Translations under genes and position numbers: made by a program
Part shown: in pieces, positions 23,727 to 34,667 of the stretch
Layout: each line of letters starts with the position of its first letter
How positions within the stretch are numbered: position 1 is the stretch's first letter
Notes under the pieces: generated by a model
Seen by the model: only the letters and a program-made list of their open reading frames with translations
Database searches by the model: none
What the model was told of the DNA's origin: nothing
From: Desmodesmus armatus
Taxonomy: Eukaryota > Chlorophyta > Chlorophyceae > Sphaeropleales > Scenedesmaceae
Assembly: GCA_007449985.2 (NCBI GenBank)
Contig: VIIQ02000199.1
Location: forward strand, 1-64,000
DNA length: 64,000 nt
Direction of reading: 5' to 3'

Positions 23727-23731
23727 TGTAA
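23727..23731 (+). terminator. TGTAA polyadenylation element
   Basis: TGTAA about 300 bp after the stop codon at 23,430. This pentamer is the usual poly(A) signal of chlorophycean algae, and the distance fits their 3' UTR length. Confidence 0.5.
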
Positions 23732-25716
23732 TGGTGAATTTTGTGTTTAGGGTTGCCAGATGGTGTCCTGTCGCAGTCGCTCTGGCTGGCATGCTTGTGC
23801 ATATTGCAACGACCTCGTAAGAGGAAGTTGCTTAGGAGGCGTATAGGCTCCCCCCTCCCCCCCTGCGGGTCAATACGGGGTAGGAACGGCCGTTAGCAGG
23901 CCAGCTGTGGTTCACTGCCAACGTTGATATGTTGACAAACATCAAAACGCTTTGCTATTACGGCTGCGTGGCTTGCAGCGCTAGATTGAACTTGAACCCA
24001 GCAGCTCCGAGGGGCAAACGCAAATCTGGTCATAATTTAGCGATGAAGTTTGTTCTGCATCCTGTTTCAGCTCTCCGTGAAACCTGAGCGGGGCTAGTTG
24101 CGTGTATATAGAAACACCGATATATCTCTGCAGCCACTGTCTATTTCGTCATGGGGGCGCCTCAATAAGGTGTGTCGCTATGGGCGGAAGGCATTGCTAC
24201 CAGTTGCGTGTGCGTTCGTGTACATGGGGGCAGCGACAGTTGCTGGTCCCCGAACAGGTGACTAACCTGCAGGTGCCAGCAGCTGCAAACGCGTAGTCCC
24301 AAGCACTGATGACAGTTCCATATTGCTGTCGGATGCGTGTCTCATGCATGGTACCCATGCTACACCATCCCACGCACCTCGGACCAGCTTGTTGTCCCCA
24401 CAGTGACGCAGTGCCATTGGAGAAGTCTTCATGATGAAGGTAGATTGAAGAGTAACAATGCTGCCTCAATTGGGTCTCACGTATGACAGTCAGGTGGAAA
24501 CCCAACATCGGGTTCAACACCCCAACCGGACTCACTCCCGACAGCCCGAAAGCCTCAAAATCCATCAAACCCGCACCCCACAACTTTCTCCGCCTCCCCG
24601 CATCCAGCCTCCGGGCAGCCCCGCTTATTGTCACCTAGACGTTTACGTGACAACAGCTAGCCCCGCATGTCACCGCGATCATTGCATCAGGAGAGGTCAT
24701 CTGCTCCTAAGGAAGCCAGACGACCCGGCAGCTGCAACTTAGACATCTTGCATCAGTGCCGCATCGATGCGACACAGCCAGCGTAGGCAGCATGCGGCAG
24801 CCTGCCTACAGACCACTATTGCCCATGCAGCAGCATGCTTGGTGTGTGTGCAAATTGCTGCAGTTGCGCGGCATGCCTGTGCAGAATTGCTACAACAGTG
24901 CCGAAGTCAGCTTCAACATATGTGCTTGTCATGGTATGGCACAAGGAGTTTTGCACAGCCACGGTACAGGTGTGCCACATACCCATAAAAAGCCGAGGTC
25001 GTCGCAGTACTGACGCCAGCCGGGCGTTAGACGTTCTATATGTATCAGCTGTTGCCACCCTGTCTGCAACACCACCCGGCGGTGGTTTATTTCATGAGGT
25101 GCATGTCTTGCGAGCCAGCCAAACATGGTAGAGAAGCTTTGTGAAACAGTGAAGGCATGCGTGTGCACATGTAGCAGCTGCCGCCACCCTGTTTTGCACC
25201 AGTGCGACACACCTTCTCTGCACGCCCCTCTCCCTGCCAGCCCCCCCCCCCACACACACACAACGCCTTCGCACACTGTCCTTCAGGACGCCACAAAGAT
25301 GCAGTGCCAACTCAGGCCCTGAGGGGCATCATGCTCTCAACTTGACCTGCAGAGCCATGTGCCTGCAGCAGGTGAAGCGCAGCCCTGATCTTGGCATGCT
25401 ATGGTGCTGACAACAGCCAGGCGGCATGATGGTGACCGGGCAACCGCGCCTGACTGTGCCAACCGGAATGTCTGCATGAATGCAAACATCATGACCCTGA
25501 CAACCATATGTGTGGTGTGTGCCACACATGCTGCGCTTGCACCCCAATTATCAGGCTTGTATGGTGGTGGTGCATTGAGGCTGCTTATGTGGTTCTACCA
25601 ACACCTGATCGTATCAAGCAAGCGCCCAACAGTGACTTTACTCGTGCAAGTGAGCCCATCATGGGCTGCACATGATATGCAGATCCCTGGCTTACCTTGT
25701 AGTGGTGGCTGTTGAG
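23732..25716. other. Intergenic region, nothing recognised
   Basis: Between the secreted-protein gene and the last exon of the first F-box gene. Open frames on both strands lack consistent codon use, splice structure or recognisable motifs. No RNA gene or transposon end was seen. Confidence 0.4.
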
Positions 25717-28700
25717 TTAGTCTGCTGTACCTTCAACCCTGTTGAGCTGTGTGCTGCTCCTGCATAGCTCCCGTAGCTGCCTCCACACCGGCTGCAGGCA
25801 GTAAGAATGCATTCACAGTCCTCAGTCACATTGGGCTACTGTTGACACATCAGCTGAACAAAGACGCACAACATGACCGCCAGTCAGCAGCAGCACCGTG
25901 GTGCTGCTGCCACACCAGCAGCTGCAGAACACCACAGAGACATGCAGCAAGGGGCCCAACAAGCTGCACTGCACGTACAGCACGGCACGTCGTTCTCCAA
26001 CAGCAGTGGCCTACCCGAGGGGACGGGCCCTGGCGGCACTGCTGCCGTACGAACTCCTGCCGTCCTACTGTCACCAGCAGTGACTATGTGCCTAGCTTGA
26101 AGTCTCCACCCTTTATGCAGATGCTAGTGGTTTGCATTTCAGTGGCAGCAGCAGTCCGGGGTGCCAGGCCATTGTGCATGCCCTGCCCGGCCCTGCAGCG
26201 CAAGGGCCTTGCAGCACACAAACCGGTTGGCACACACAAACTGGGTGCTGCCTACTCCAATGTTGCACGGTTGTCTTTGCGTACTGTCATGGCCGTTATG
26301 TTTCTTGCTGGACTGGCAAACTGCCTGAACAAGCTAGACTGCAGTAGATTCTGCCATGACCTGCCTTCAGCTATCGACAGCTGTTAGCGTGCACACATTG
26401 CCTGATCTCAGGAGCCCTTTGTGCATGTTATCCATGCTTGCACAAGCGAGTTTACATGCTTGCTGGACCCTTGGCCTTGTCATGTTTTGGCACCTCATCC
26501 TGCAGAGCTGCACTTGTTGCACCAAGTCTGCCCTCTGTTGGCACCAGGGTGGAACACGGCACGAGCCTCAAAACATGCAACCGTGATAGTTCGGTTCTGA
26601 CCTTAGAACCCTGCTTGCAAGCCAACCAGACAGCTTCAAGCCCCCTGACCCTCAGAACCCTGCAACCCCCACCAAGCCGGGCCTAAGGGTGTACCACACC
26701 CGCTGCCGCGGGTGTAAGTTCATCCCACAAATATGGAACATTCGCCAGACCGCAACACGCATGCATAGTTGGGCTTCCCAACACCCTTGACAGCATACGG
26801 CAATGTACGGCTTGCCATGCAGACATGCTTGTGTAGGATTTGCACATGTTGGCAGCCTTGGAAGGACCACTACAGCTATATGCTGAGACATCTGGACTGC
26901 AGGCTGCATGTCAGACATTCTCCTCAACTCCCCAGCCTGGTATAGTATCATACATATAGCATGATGCGCCTGAGTGACGGTAGGAGATTGAATTATGTGA
27001 TCCTAACTTACTGTCAGTCTACTTCCCACACAGTGAGCATGTTGTTGTGGTGCCACCCTGACTACAACATGCGGAGAGCATACAGCTGCCCAAAAACCCT
27101 AAACCCTGAACCCTAAACAATGTAGAGCAGAAAGCCATGCATGATGCACCCCTCACCTCATCACCATCACCACGAAGGCAAAAGCTGCTGTCAAAGCATA
27201 ACTGCCCCCCAAGCTCCTGACCGAGGCCAGAACAACGGCCAACTTCCAGACCTGATAACCACGTGAGTGATGTCAGCTGCTCTAACCCTACATCTGTCAG
27301 CATATGGGTGTCCCAACACCTGAGCACGCTCACGTGCTTGAGTTGCTGCAACACTGGCACTTCTGCATCGCACACGGCCGGCCCACCAATGCACAGCTCT
27401 GTGCAGCTGGGCGGCAGCTGCAGCAGCCCTGACATGTCGCCAGGGTGCACCGCCCCAGTGATGTGCAGCAGCTCCAGCTCAGGGCAGCTGCTGACCAAGC
27501 TGGAGAGCTCGGCACCCGTCATACAGCCCTCCGGCGAGTTAAACAGCGCTTCTACGCCATAGCATGGCAGCACCACTACCTGGCGCAACAGCAGTTGCCG
27601 GCCTGCCGGAAACATGCACTGCACAGCACCACTGGGCAAGGGCGCGGGACCGTACTCGCCCAGCACCCCAAGATACGTCAGCTCGCGAGAGGCTGTCAGC
27701 GCTGCAAAGCGCTCAGGAGCCAGGTTTCCGCGATTCTCCCCGAGTTCTAGCTCGCTGAGGTGCAGGTGCCGCAGCTGTGTGTAACCCGCCAGCGTGCTGA
27801 GCAGAGCACTGACGCCTTCTGCGGCTTTCCGCTCCCCCTGAGGCAGCAGGGGAGTGCCTTGGAGCACCAGCCGCTGCAGCTGTGTCATCCTGGCCAGCTC
27901 TGCTGGGGAGATGGCAACATATGCAAGGTCTAAGTCCAGTAGCCCTGTGAGGTGCTTCAGCTGCATGCCCGATGCATCCCCGCCCTCTTCTGACATGTCG
28001 GACGGACCAACCTGATCGATGACAATATCGTCTGGTTCCTGGTTCTCCGTTGGGGGTCTGTTCCAATGATTGTCTATTCGCAGCCGTGTGATACTACTGG
28101 GCAAGCCTGCAAGGCTGCTGGTAGACTGCACAGGGGCCAGGCACACAGACACCTCCCTCAGCTCACGGAGCCGGCACAGATGCTGTGCGGCAGCGTGGCC
28201 TAGGGGATGAGTTGGCAGCTGCACAACCGACAGCTGCTGGTGCTGCTGCAGCATGCTGCTTATGACCCCCTTGGCCTCCTGAGGACTGAACTTAGCCCAT
28301 GCGCGGGTGCTGTCGGCTTCGAACCAATTTGGAGTGTCACACCAACTGACATCCAGGCATGTCAGCCGCGTTGCGGCTGCTGCCAGCTGTATCAGGCTGT
28401 CAGGGCTTGGCAGGCGGCACTGATGCAGCCCCAGTTGCTGAAGGTCCCACAGTCCCGCCAGCCGCTGCTGCTGCTGCTGCAACCCTCCCAGATCCCGCAC
28501 AGTCCCTATGCTGCTGCCGCTCCTGCTGCTGCCCGGCACTGCCTCGCTGCCATTGTTGCTGCTAGCCACTGTGTTGCCACTCTTGGATGGCAGCACGTCT
28601 GGCAGCAGCAGCAGGTCAAAGCCTGTGAGGCTCAGCTGCTGCAGGTGCGGCAGCCGGGTCAGTGGCAGCTGCAACAGTGGGTGGTGGGAACTGGAGCCTT

Positions 28701-29861
28701 CCTGTGCTTCCCAGCTCAGCTGCAAACCCAGCAGCTGCGGGCCATACTGGGCCAGCCAGGGCAGCAAAAGGGACAGGCTTTCTGCTGTGACCTCTAGGGT
28801 GAGGTGTGTGGTGGCTGATGTGGCTGCTGCTGCCCAGGATGTGGACACAAGAGAGCAGCAGGAGAGGCGGTGCTGCTGTGGGACGTGCTGCAGCACTGAT
28901 GCGAGCAGCACTGGCGGCAGCTGAGAGATGTGTGTGGGGCTGGGAGGGGCCTGCAGCATAGACGTGGACGAGTGGGTGGGTGGGGGTGGGGGCAATTCAG
29001 AGGGGACAGTGTCTGAAAAGGCCTGCAGCACGAGAGTGCCAACAGCAACAGTTATTGTAATGTTGAGGTGGTTGCAAGACTGCTGGCGGCAGCGGGAGAT
29101 GTGTCTGGGACTGGGAGAGGTCTGCAGTACAGAAGAAGGGAGGGAAGAAAGGGGGGAGGTGGATCCAGCAGGGAGGTGTATGCTGTGCTGCACCCCGTGA
29201 ATGCAGAGATCCACACGCTGTTGTCAGTGCCAATGGAGGTATCTGGCCCAACAGCTTGCATGTGACACATGTACTGACCAGCTGTCTTGAACCCAGCTGC
29301 CATGCGCGCAGCTATCAGGCATGTGGTTGTCAGCTGTCTCACATCGGTCGATCAGGATTGTAGGCTGCAGATCTGCATCTGCCAGCAGAGAGGCATGCAG
29401 GCATGTAGCAGCGTTTGCGGTGGGAGCCTGAAGTTCCTGCACAAGCTGTGCTGCTGCTTCTATCGTACTGTTGATGGTTTTGCTCCTGCTGCACCTGCTG
29501 CACCTGCTGCTGCTGCTTTGGGTGGCTGACAATCACTCTAGGGCTCCTGCCCATCTGCTTACCTCCGCTGCCTCTTCTGCTCCTGTAGCTGCATCATGTG
29601 GCAGGGCCTGTTGCAGCTCCCCTGCTGCTACACCCAAAGCTGAGAGGGTTGACAGTGTTGACAGCGCTGACAAGGCTGATAGGGAAGACAGCCCGGACAG
29701 TCCTGAGAGGGCTGATAGGGCCGACAAGGCCGAGAGAGCTGCGCTGTCCATGCTGCTGTCCTGCTGCTGCTGCAAGGGAACACACCAGGTGCATGAGTCA
29801 GGCAAGATGTCATCCAATGTCGTGTAACAAATTTTGGGAAGCATCAGCCACCCACCTGCAT
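25717..29861 (-). CDS. F-box/leucine-rich-repeat protein, family II copy A (intact)
   Basis: Model: 29861-29856 (ATG CAG), 29769-29563, 28950-27157 and 25791-25717, all in phase 0, 693 residues. Exon 2 encodes a (Leu-Ser-Ala)n tract. Exon 3 opens with an F-box (HISQLPPVLLASVLQHVP, then QQHRLSCCSLVSTSWAAA), followed by leucine-rich repeats such as LPHLQQLSLTGFDLLLL, TQLRHLHLSELEL and LTWLSGLEVGRCSGL. Exon 4 is short and ends VEGTAD. F-box proteins bind Skp1 and present targets to an SCF ubiquitin ligase; the repeats would select the substrate, which is unknown. Family II copies B and C share the same exon plan. The gene is head-to-head with the family I gene at 30,404. The start is tentative: it is the ATG conserved in all three copies just before the first donor. 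Confidence 0.7.
27093..27118. repeat. Interstitial telomere-like repeats
   Basis: Three CCCTAAA or CCCTGAA units in a row inside the last intron of family II copy A. This is the plant-type telomere heptamer with one substitution; the window is clearly not at a chromosome end. Confidence 0.5.
28921..29125 (-). repeat. Duplicated start of the F-box exon in copy A
   Basis: The true exon start at 28,950 (CTGCAG acceptor, then APPSPTHISQLPP) is preceded by a relic at about 29,120 with the same acceptor and TSPSPRHISRCRQQ. The period is about 170 bp. Confidence 0.7.
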
Positions 29862-30403
29862 TGCACACAGCTTCCAAGGAGTCTGCTTCCTGAAAGGGCC
29901 AGTCTAGGTTGGGCTGTAGGGAGCAGGAGTGACGACCCGACACTGCTGATGGCACGTCATAACTACCTCAAAGTGAAGAGCTTTGAGCGCTGTAATGTTG
30001 TGCAAGCAGGCATAGAAGTCAAGAGCGGGTAACGCCTGTTACGACAGAATTGATCCGAGCCAGTTCAGGGTTTGGAGGTCGAAGAAGCGATTGGCGCAAA
30101 GGCAAGAGCCACCAAAGTAGCTCAGACAGCACGTTGCGCGCATGACTTGAACCGTGCTGGACAGTTTACGCGTAAGGCGCTCTTCGCTACTGTACATGTG
30201 CAAGGTTGCCAGATCTGGGTGAGTGAGTTAGTGAGGTGCATCCTTATCAACCATAGCTCATTACGTACACCAGCGGAAGCATCAACGCCCGTATTATCTT
30301 CTGCACAAGGAGCCAGTAACCCCAGCACACATGGTGGCCACCTTGCTGCTTTGCTGCCCACCTCTGCACCCATTGCTGCTGTCTTCTCCCTGCACACACA
30401 GCC
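29862..30403. promoter_or_regulatory. Shared promoter region of divergent F-box pair 1
   Basis: About 540 bp separate the two start codons. A block of roughly 95 bp ending at the family I ATG (from about 30,312: CCCCAGCACACATGGTGGCC, then CACCTTGCTGC and TGCTGCCCACC, to CACACAGCCATGG) is conserved at 37,866-37,958 and, inverted, at 46,406-46,500. The CACAG just before the ATG could be a 5' UTR intron acceptor. Confidence 0.5.
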
Positions 30404-33400
30404 ATGGAGCTGAACCCAGCCTTGATTGAAGAGGATGCAGCAGCTGCTTCCTTTCTGACTCTACCTGACCCAGTCCTGATCTACCTCCTGAAGAAGCTGC
30501 CTCAGCACGACCGCCTCGCATCCGCTGCACTGGTCTGCCAGACCTTTGCTGCTGCAGCAGCTGCCGCCACGACAGTAGTCTCTCTGGCGACAGTGAATGC
30601 TGCTACAGCGGCAGGCCTGAGCAGCTGGCTGCAGCAGCATGGCAGGGGAGCAGTTGAGGCCATCAGAGTGCCAACAAGCCCCCATGACCAGGTGCAGTTG
30701 AAGCTGCCAGGTGCTGGCCTTCCAAAGCTGCAGCAGTTGCTCCTGCACAACTGTGCCCTGGAGTTCACCAGCAGCAGCAGTGCAGTGCAGGACTGGCCTG
30801 CTGTCGTCCTTCCCGCCCTGCGCAACATCTACCTCAACAGCTGCAAGGAGCCATTCGACATACTGTCCCAGTTGCAGTGCCCCAAGCTCACAGCGCTGCA
30901 GCTCTACCCCTCGATGGAACAGGTCCCATCCTGGATGGATCCTGCTACAGACAGTCAGCAGCAGGAACTTGACGCAACGCTATCAAATATCCTGCAGCGG
31001 CTGCCGGAGTTGGTGTCGCTTGGACTGGGACACGATCAACTCACAGCCCTACCACAGCTGGGTTGCCTACAGAAGCTGCAGCAGTGCAGGTTCTGTTGTC
31101 CGCAGGCAACACCGGAAACGTTGCAAAGCCTTTCCAGCAGCCTGACAAGCCTTGTGCTGATGTGTGGCAGGGGAGTGCTGCAGGAAAGCTATCTACCGGC
31201 AGCAGGGTGGCCGCACCTGAAGGAGTTAGAGGTGTCACACCATCCCATGCAGCCAGCGGCGCTGTCGCGGCTCACGGCACTCGAGAGCTTGAGCCTGACC
31301 GACTGCGTGCTGGTCCCACACCCAAACAGGGTAAGTGATTGAGGGTGTAGCAGGGAACCATTCTGGGCAGGGTGTTTGTCGGGGTTACTTGATCAGAAAC
31401 ACCCAGCAGTTGTGGCTAGCTGCCTGCTTGTGCTGATTAGGGCGGCTGGTGCCGCAGCACCATGTACTGGACACACAAGGTTTGAAGGGACGCTACGCTT
31501 GGTTGACTTATTGCTGCCGCACCTTTCACGGAAGTTTACCCTGCTGGCATGTTCCTGCTTGCCTGCCCTGTCGCCCATCGTGTCTGCCCCAGATCCACCC
31601 CAGGCCCCAGCCATACGACATCAGGGAAGCCAAGGAAGGTGCCGCACAGCTTATGGCAGCACTGGCGCCCCTCACAAACCTCAAGAGGTTGGATCTCACC
31701 GACATCCTGCTTGAAAGCCTACTAATTGAGGGCGACAGCGCCCATCAAGCTGAAGGTGCTGCTGCAGCAGATTCGCCTAACCGCTTTTCAGCCCTGACAG
31801 CATCCAGTGTGCTGGAGAGCCTTACGCTGGCCTACAGGAGCCCAGGACTGCAAAACAACCTGGTGCAGCCGCTGCCACCGGGTGCTGTTTCAGCTCTGTT
31901 CCCGCCTGGCAGGCAGCTCACGGCTCTCACAGGTATGCGGATCAGGGGGTCCTTATGTGGGAGGGGGTATACTTACCGTGGTCATTTGTCGCGGCGCGGC
32001 GGCCTCAAAGTTGAAGTGGGTAGACTGAAAGAGTAAGCCTCAGGTGGACCTTGACAGCGGTCTCAAAGCAAGTGGCGGAGGAAGATCCATTTTGTACCAC
32101 CACTGACATGCTGCTTTTCTCATCAGCTGCTTCACAAGCGGCGTGTTTGTGCCCTTCTACTCTCCTCAAACAGCCTGTGCTGCACTGCTGCTTCCCTTTT
32201 CCCCAGAGAGCTTGTGTTGGATGCCATGGACCCTGAACTGCTGTGACACGACTTGTGCCGCAATGCTGCTTGCTTGTACTGACATGGCTTGTGCCGCACT
32301 GCTGCTGCTTTGCTTTCCCCACAGAGCTTGTGCTGGACGGTATGGATCCTGATCTGGTGGCAGAGCTGGCAGAGGATGCGGAGCATGAACATGACCTGGA
32401 GACTGACCCCTACAATACAACCACGTGCATGAGGGATTCAGACCTCCCCCTGCTGCTGGAGGCATGCCCAGGGTTGCAGCGCCTGACCCTCAACTCTGTG
32501 CTGCCGCGCTGGTGCAATGAGCTGTATCCGTTCCTGCTCGGGGCCAAGGTGCGCTGCATGCACACAGTGTGTGTCGACAGACGCTTGAGTGTGTGTTGGG
32601 GGGGGGGGGGCAAGGGGGCACTCATCCAGCCAGTGACTGGCAGCGTTGTTACTATGTATGTGTTATGTGTAATTTTGGTCTCACTGATGGGGGATTGGTT
32701 CGCCTGCAATACCCATGGTGTTGTCCTTTGGTTGGAAGCTTGTTGCTGCTCGGTGGACGGCAGCTGCTGTCCCTGCCCTGTAATCAACTCACTGACAGAT
32801 ATCACGCGCGTGTGTTCCTCCTGTTGCTTTACACTTCGGATGCCTCGTATGATGTGTGCAGGACCGCATGCAGCAGCTGACTTACCTGTGCTTAGGAGGG
32901 CTCTGCCTGATGGATGATGACGCACCAGCGCTGGGCTTTGTGACCAGCTTGCGAGAGCTGGAGCTGCACAACGCACCTGAGCTAGGGCCAGATGGCCTGG
33001 CACACCTCACCGAGTTGCGGCAGCTGAGCAGACTGCAGCTGCGCGGCATTGGCTACCGGCGCTGCTTGGGTTGTTCGTTTGTCTCCATCTTCGAGGTGAG
33101 TGCTGCTGCTCCTGTAAATGCTACTGCTGCTGATGAATGTGAAGGGGCAAGTAGGGCAGCTTGTACAGCTCAGGGAGTGCACATGTGACAGAGGATGGCC
33201 GGTTTCTGCTCTGTTGTGTTTCTGCTCTGGTGTGCATGGGTTACCTGTTGGTCAGCATGCGCATGTCTTGTGAGTGAGGCCCTTGCCGCAAGGGCCTGCG
33301 TGAGCTACACACTTTTTGGCTCTGCATTTGAGCGCTTCAAGTGCACGTGCGTCAGCCGCAACAAGTGCAGCTTGAAATGGTAATGTTGCAGCAGTTGTTG

Positions 33401-33814
33401 GAAGAGTGGCAATGATACCTATCTTTGTATGAACAGTGCTGCCAGTGCTGCCAGCAGCAGGTGACTGTCTTGTACTGCCAGATGGCTGTTAACATGCTGA
33501 GTCAGCGTGTCATGTCACGTTGCGGCGGAGGGGTTTTCACGGCAGATGCACGCCATTTTTCTTGCAACTTGTGGCGAGCAACTCGCACATAACACAGCCG
33601 CGCCAACTGTGTACTGTCATGCTGCTTGCAGACCGATCAGCCTGATGTGTGGCAGCAGCTGCATGCAGAGTTGCCAGAGCTGCGGGAGCAGGAGTGGGAG
33701 GTGCAGGAGGACTACGAAGGAGAGGATGAAGATACTGAATCGTATGACAGTGATGATGACTACACTACTGACTCATCTGACAGCGATGAAATTGAAGGCA
33801 GAAGACTGTTCTGA
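30404..33814 (+). CDS. F-box/leucine-rich-repeat protein, family I copy 1 (intact)
   Basis: Five exons join in phase: 30404-31330, 31593-31932, 32325-32548, 32862-33095 and 33632-33814, 635 residues. The F-box spans about residues 17-58 (FLTLPDPVLIYLLKKLPQHD, then RLASAALVCQTFAAAA). Leucine-rich repeats follow (LPKLQQLLLHNCALEF, LTALESLSLTDCVL, LTNLKRLDLTDILLES, CPGLQRLTLNSVLP, LRELELHNAPELGPDGL). The last exon adds an acidic tail rich in Asp, Glu, Ser and Tyr. The role is most likely SCF substrate adaptor; the target is unknown. The start ATG lies in CAGCCATGG, and the MEL start is conserved in the minus-strand family I gene at 46,408. Intron 2 holds relic copies of the start of exon 3 near 32,200-32,250. 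The gene is head-to-head with family II copy A. Confidence 0.8.
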
Positions 33815-34667
33815 GCAGAGCATTGTGTGCTAGTTACTGGTGATTGCATGAAGAAGGGGATGTTGTGTGCGCACTGAAATGTTGATGTTGTCAGTTTTAC
33901 TGAGTTGCTCCCAACATCCTGGCCACAGCGACTGCACGGGGTAATGCTGGTTGGTATTTGAATATCTGGACTTGAATGAGTACTTGCAGGTTGAGGGCTG
34001 TCCAGTGCAAGCAAGGCTGTGCAGAAATGTCGTGCCATGCCATGTGGTGCCCGCACGCATGGGTTGTACCCCAGGTTCCTATCCTTATGAGTGTCTACAT
34101 CATTCGGACAAGTCACTGTCGTTCTCAGCATAAGCATAATTGGTGATGGACATGTATCTCTGCTCGCAGTAGAAAGCAAGACAAGCTGGGTTTAAACACT
34201 TAAACCCGCGAAGGTTGGGGCACATAGTCACACATTTCCCTCTGTACTGCACGGCCTAATTGTGCCCAGCTAGTATCTGGTAGGGCTATAGGGCTATGAC
34301 CTCATCCAACAGTTACAACTTGGTTGCATACAGCAAGTCCACGACATGACAACCACAGCCGACATCTGACATGGAGTGGCAACTGTGCTCTTCACATAGC
34401 ATGTGACGCATGTTCACGGCAGGCTGCACCTGCACCAGGCAGCAGGTGCATGGCAGTTCATCAGTTCGCATGCTGTGGCGCCGACAGACTACTGCATGCA
34501 GCATGACGCTGACCTCGTGTATGTTGCTGGGTGTGACAAGGGGCTGCATTGAAAAGCAAACAGCATTCTCATAGCACTGGCAACAAAGCATCCAAGAGTC
34601 GCCCAACGACAGTGCAGCGCGCCCATGCAGCAGAGCCTCGACTCACCTCGTAGCGGTGCGTGTTGTC
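33815..34667. other. 3' flank of family I copy 1 and intergenic DNA
   Basis: The first ~250 bp are similar to the flank downstream of the family I gene at 42,967 (shared TGTTGTGTGCGCACTGAAAT and AGAAATGTCGTGC), so the duplicated unit includes the 3' UTR. Nothing else is recognised. Confidence 0.5.

Noticed and set aside
24197..24634. 145-codon minus-strand frame
   Set aside because: No recognisable motif, no supporting splice sites, and codon use unlike the real exons.
25749..26387. 212-codon plus-strand frame
   Set aside because: It overlaps the last exon and intron of family II copy A on the opposite strand and has no family-like pattern.
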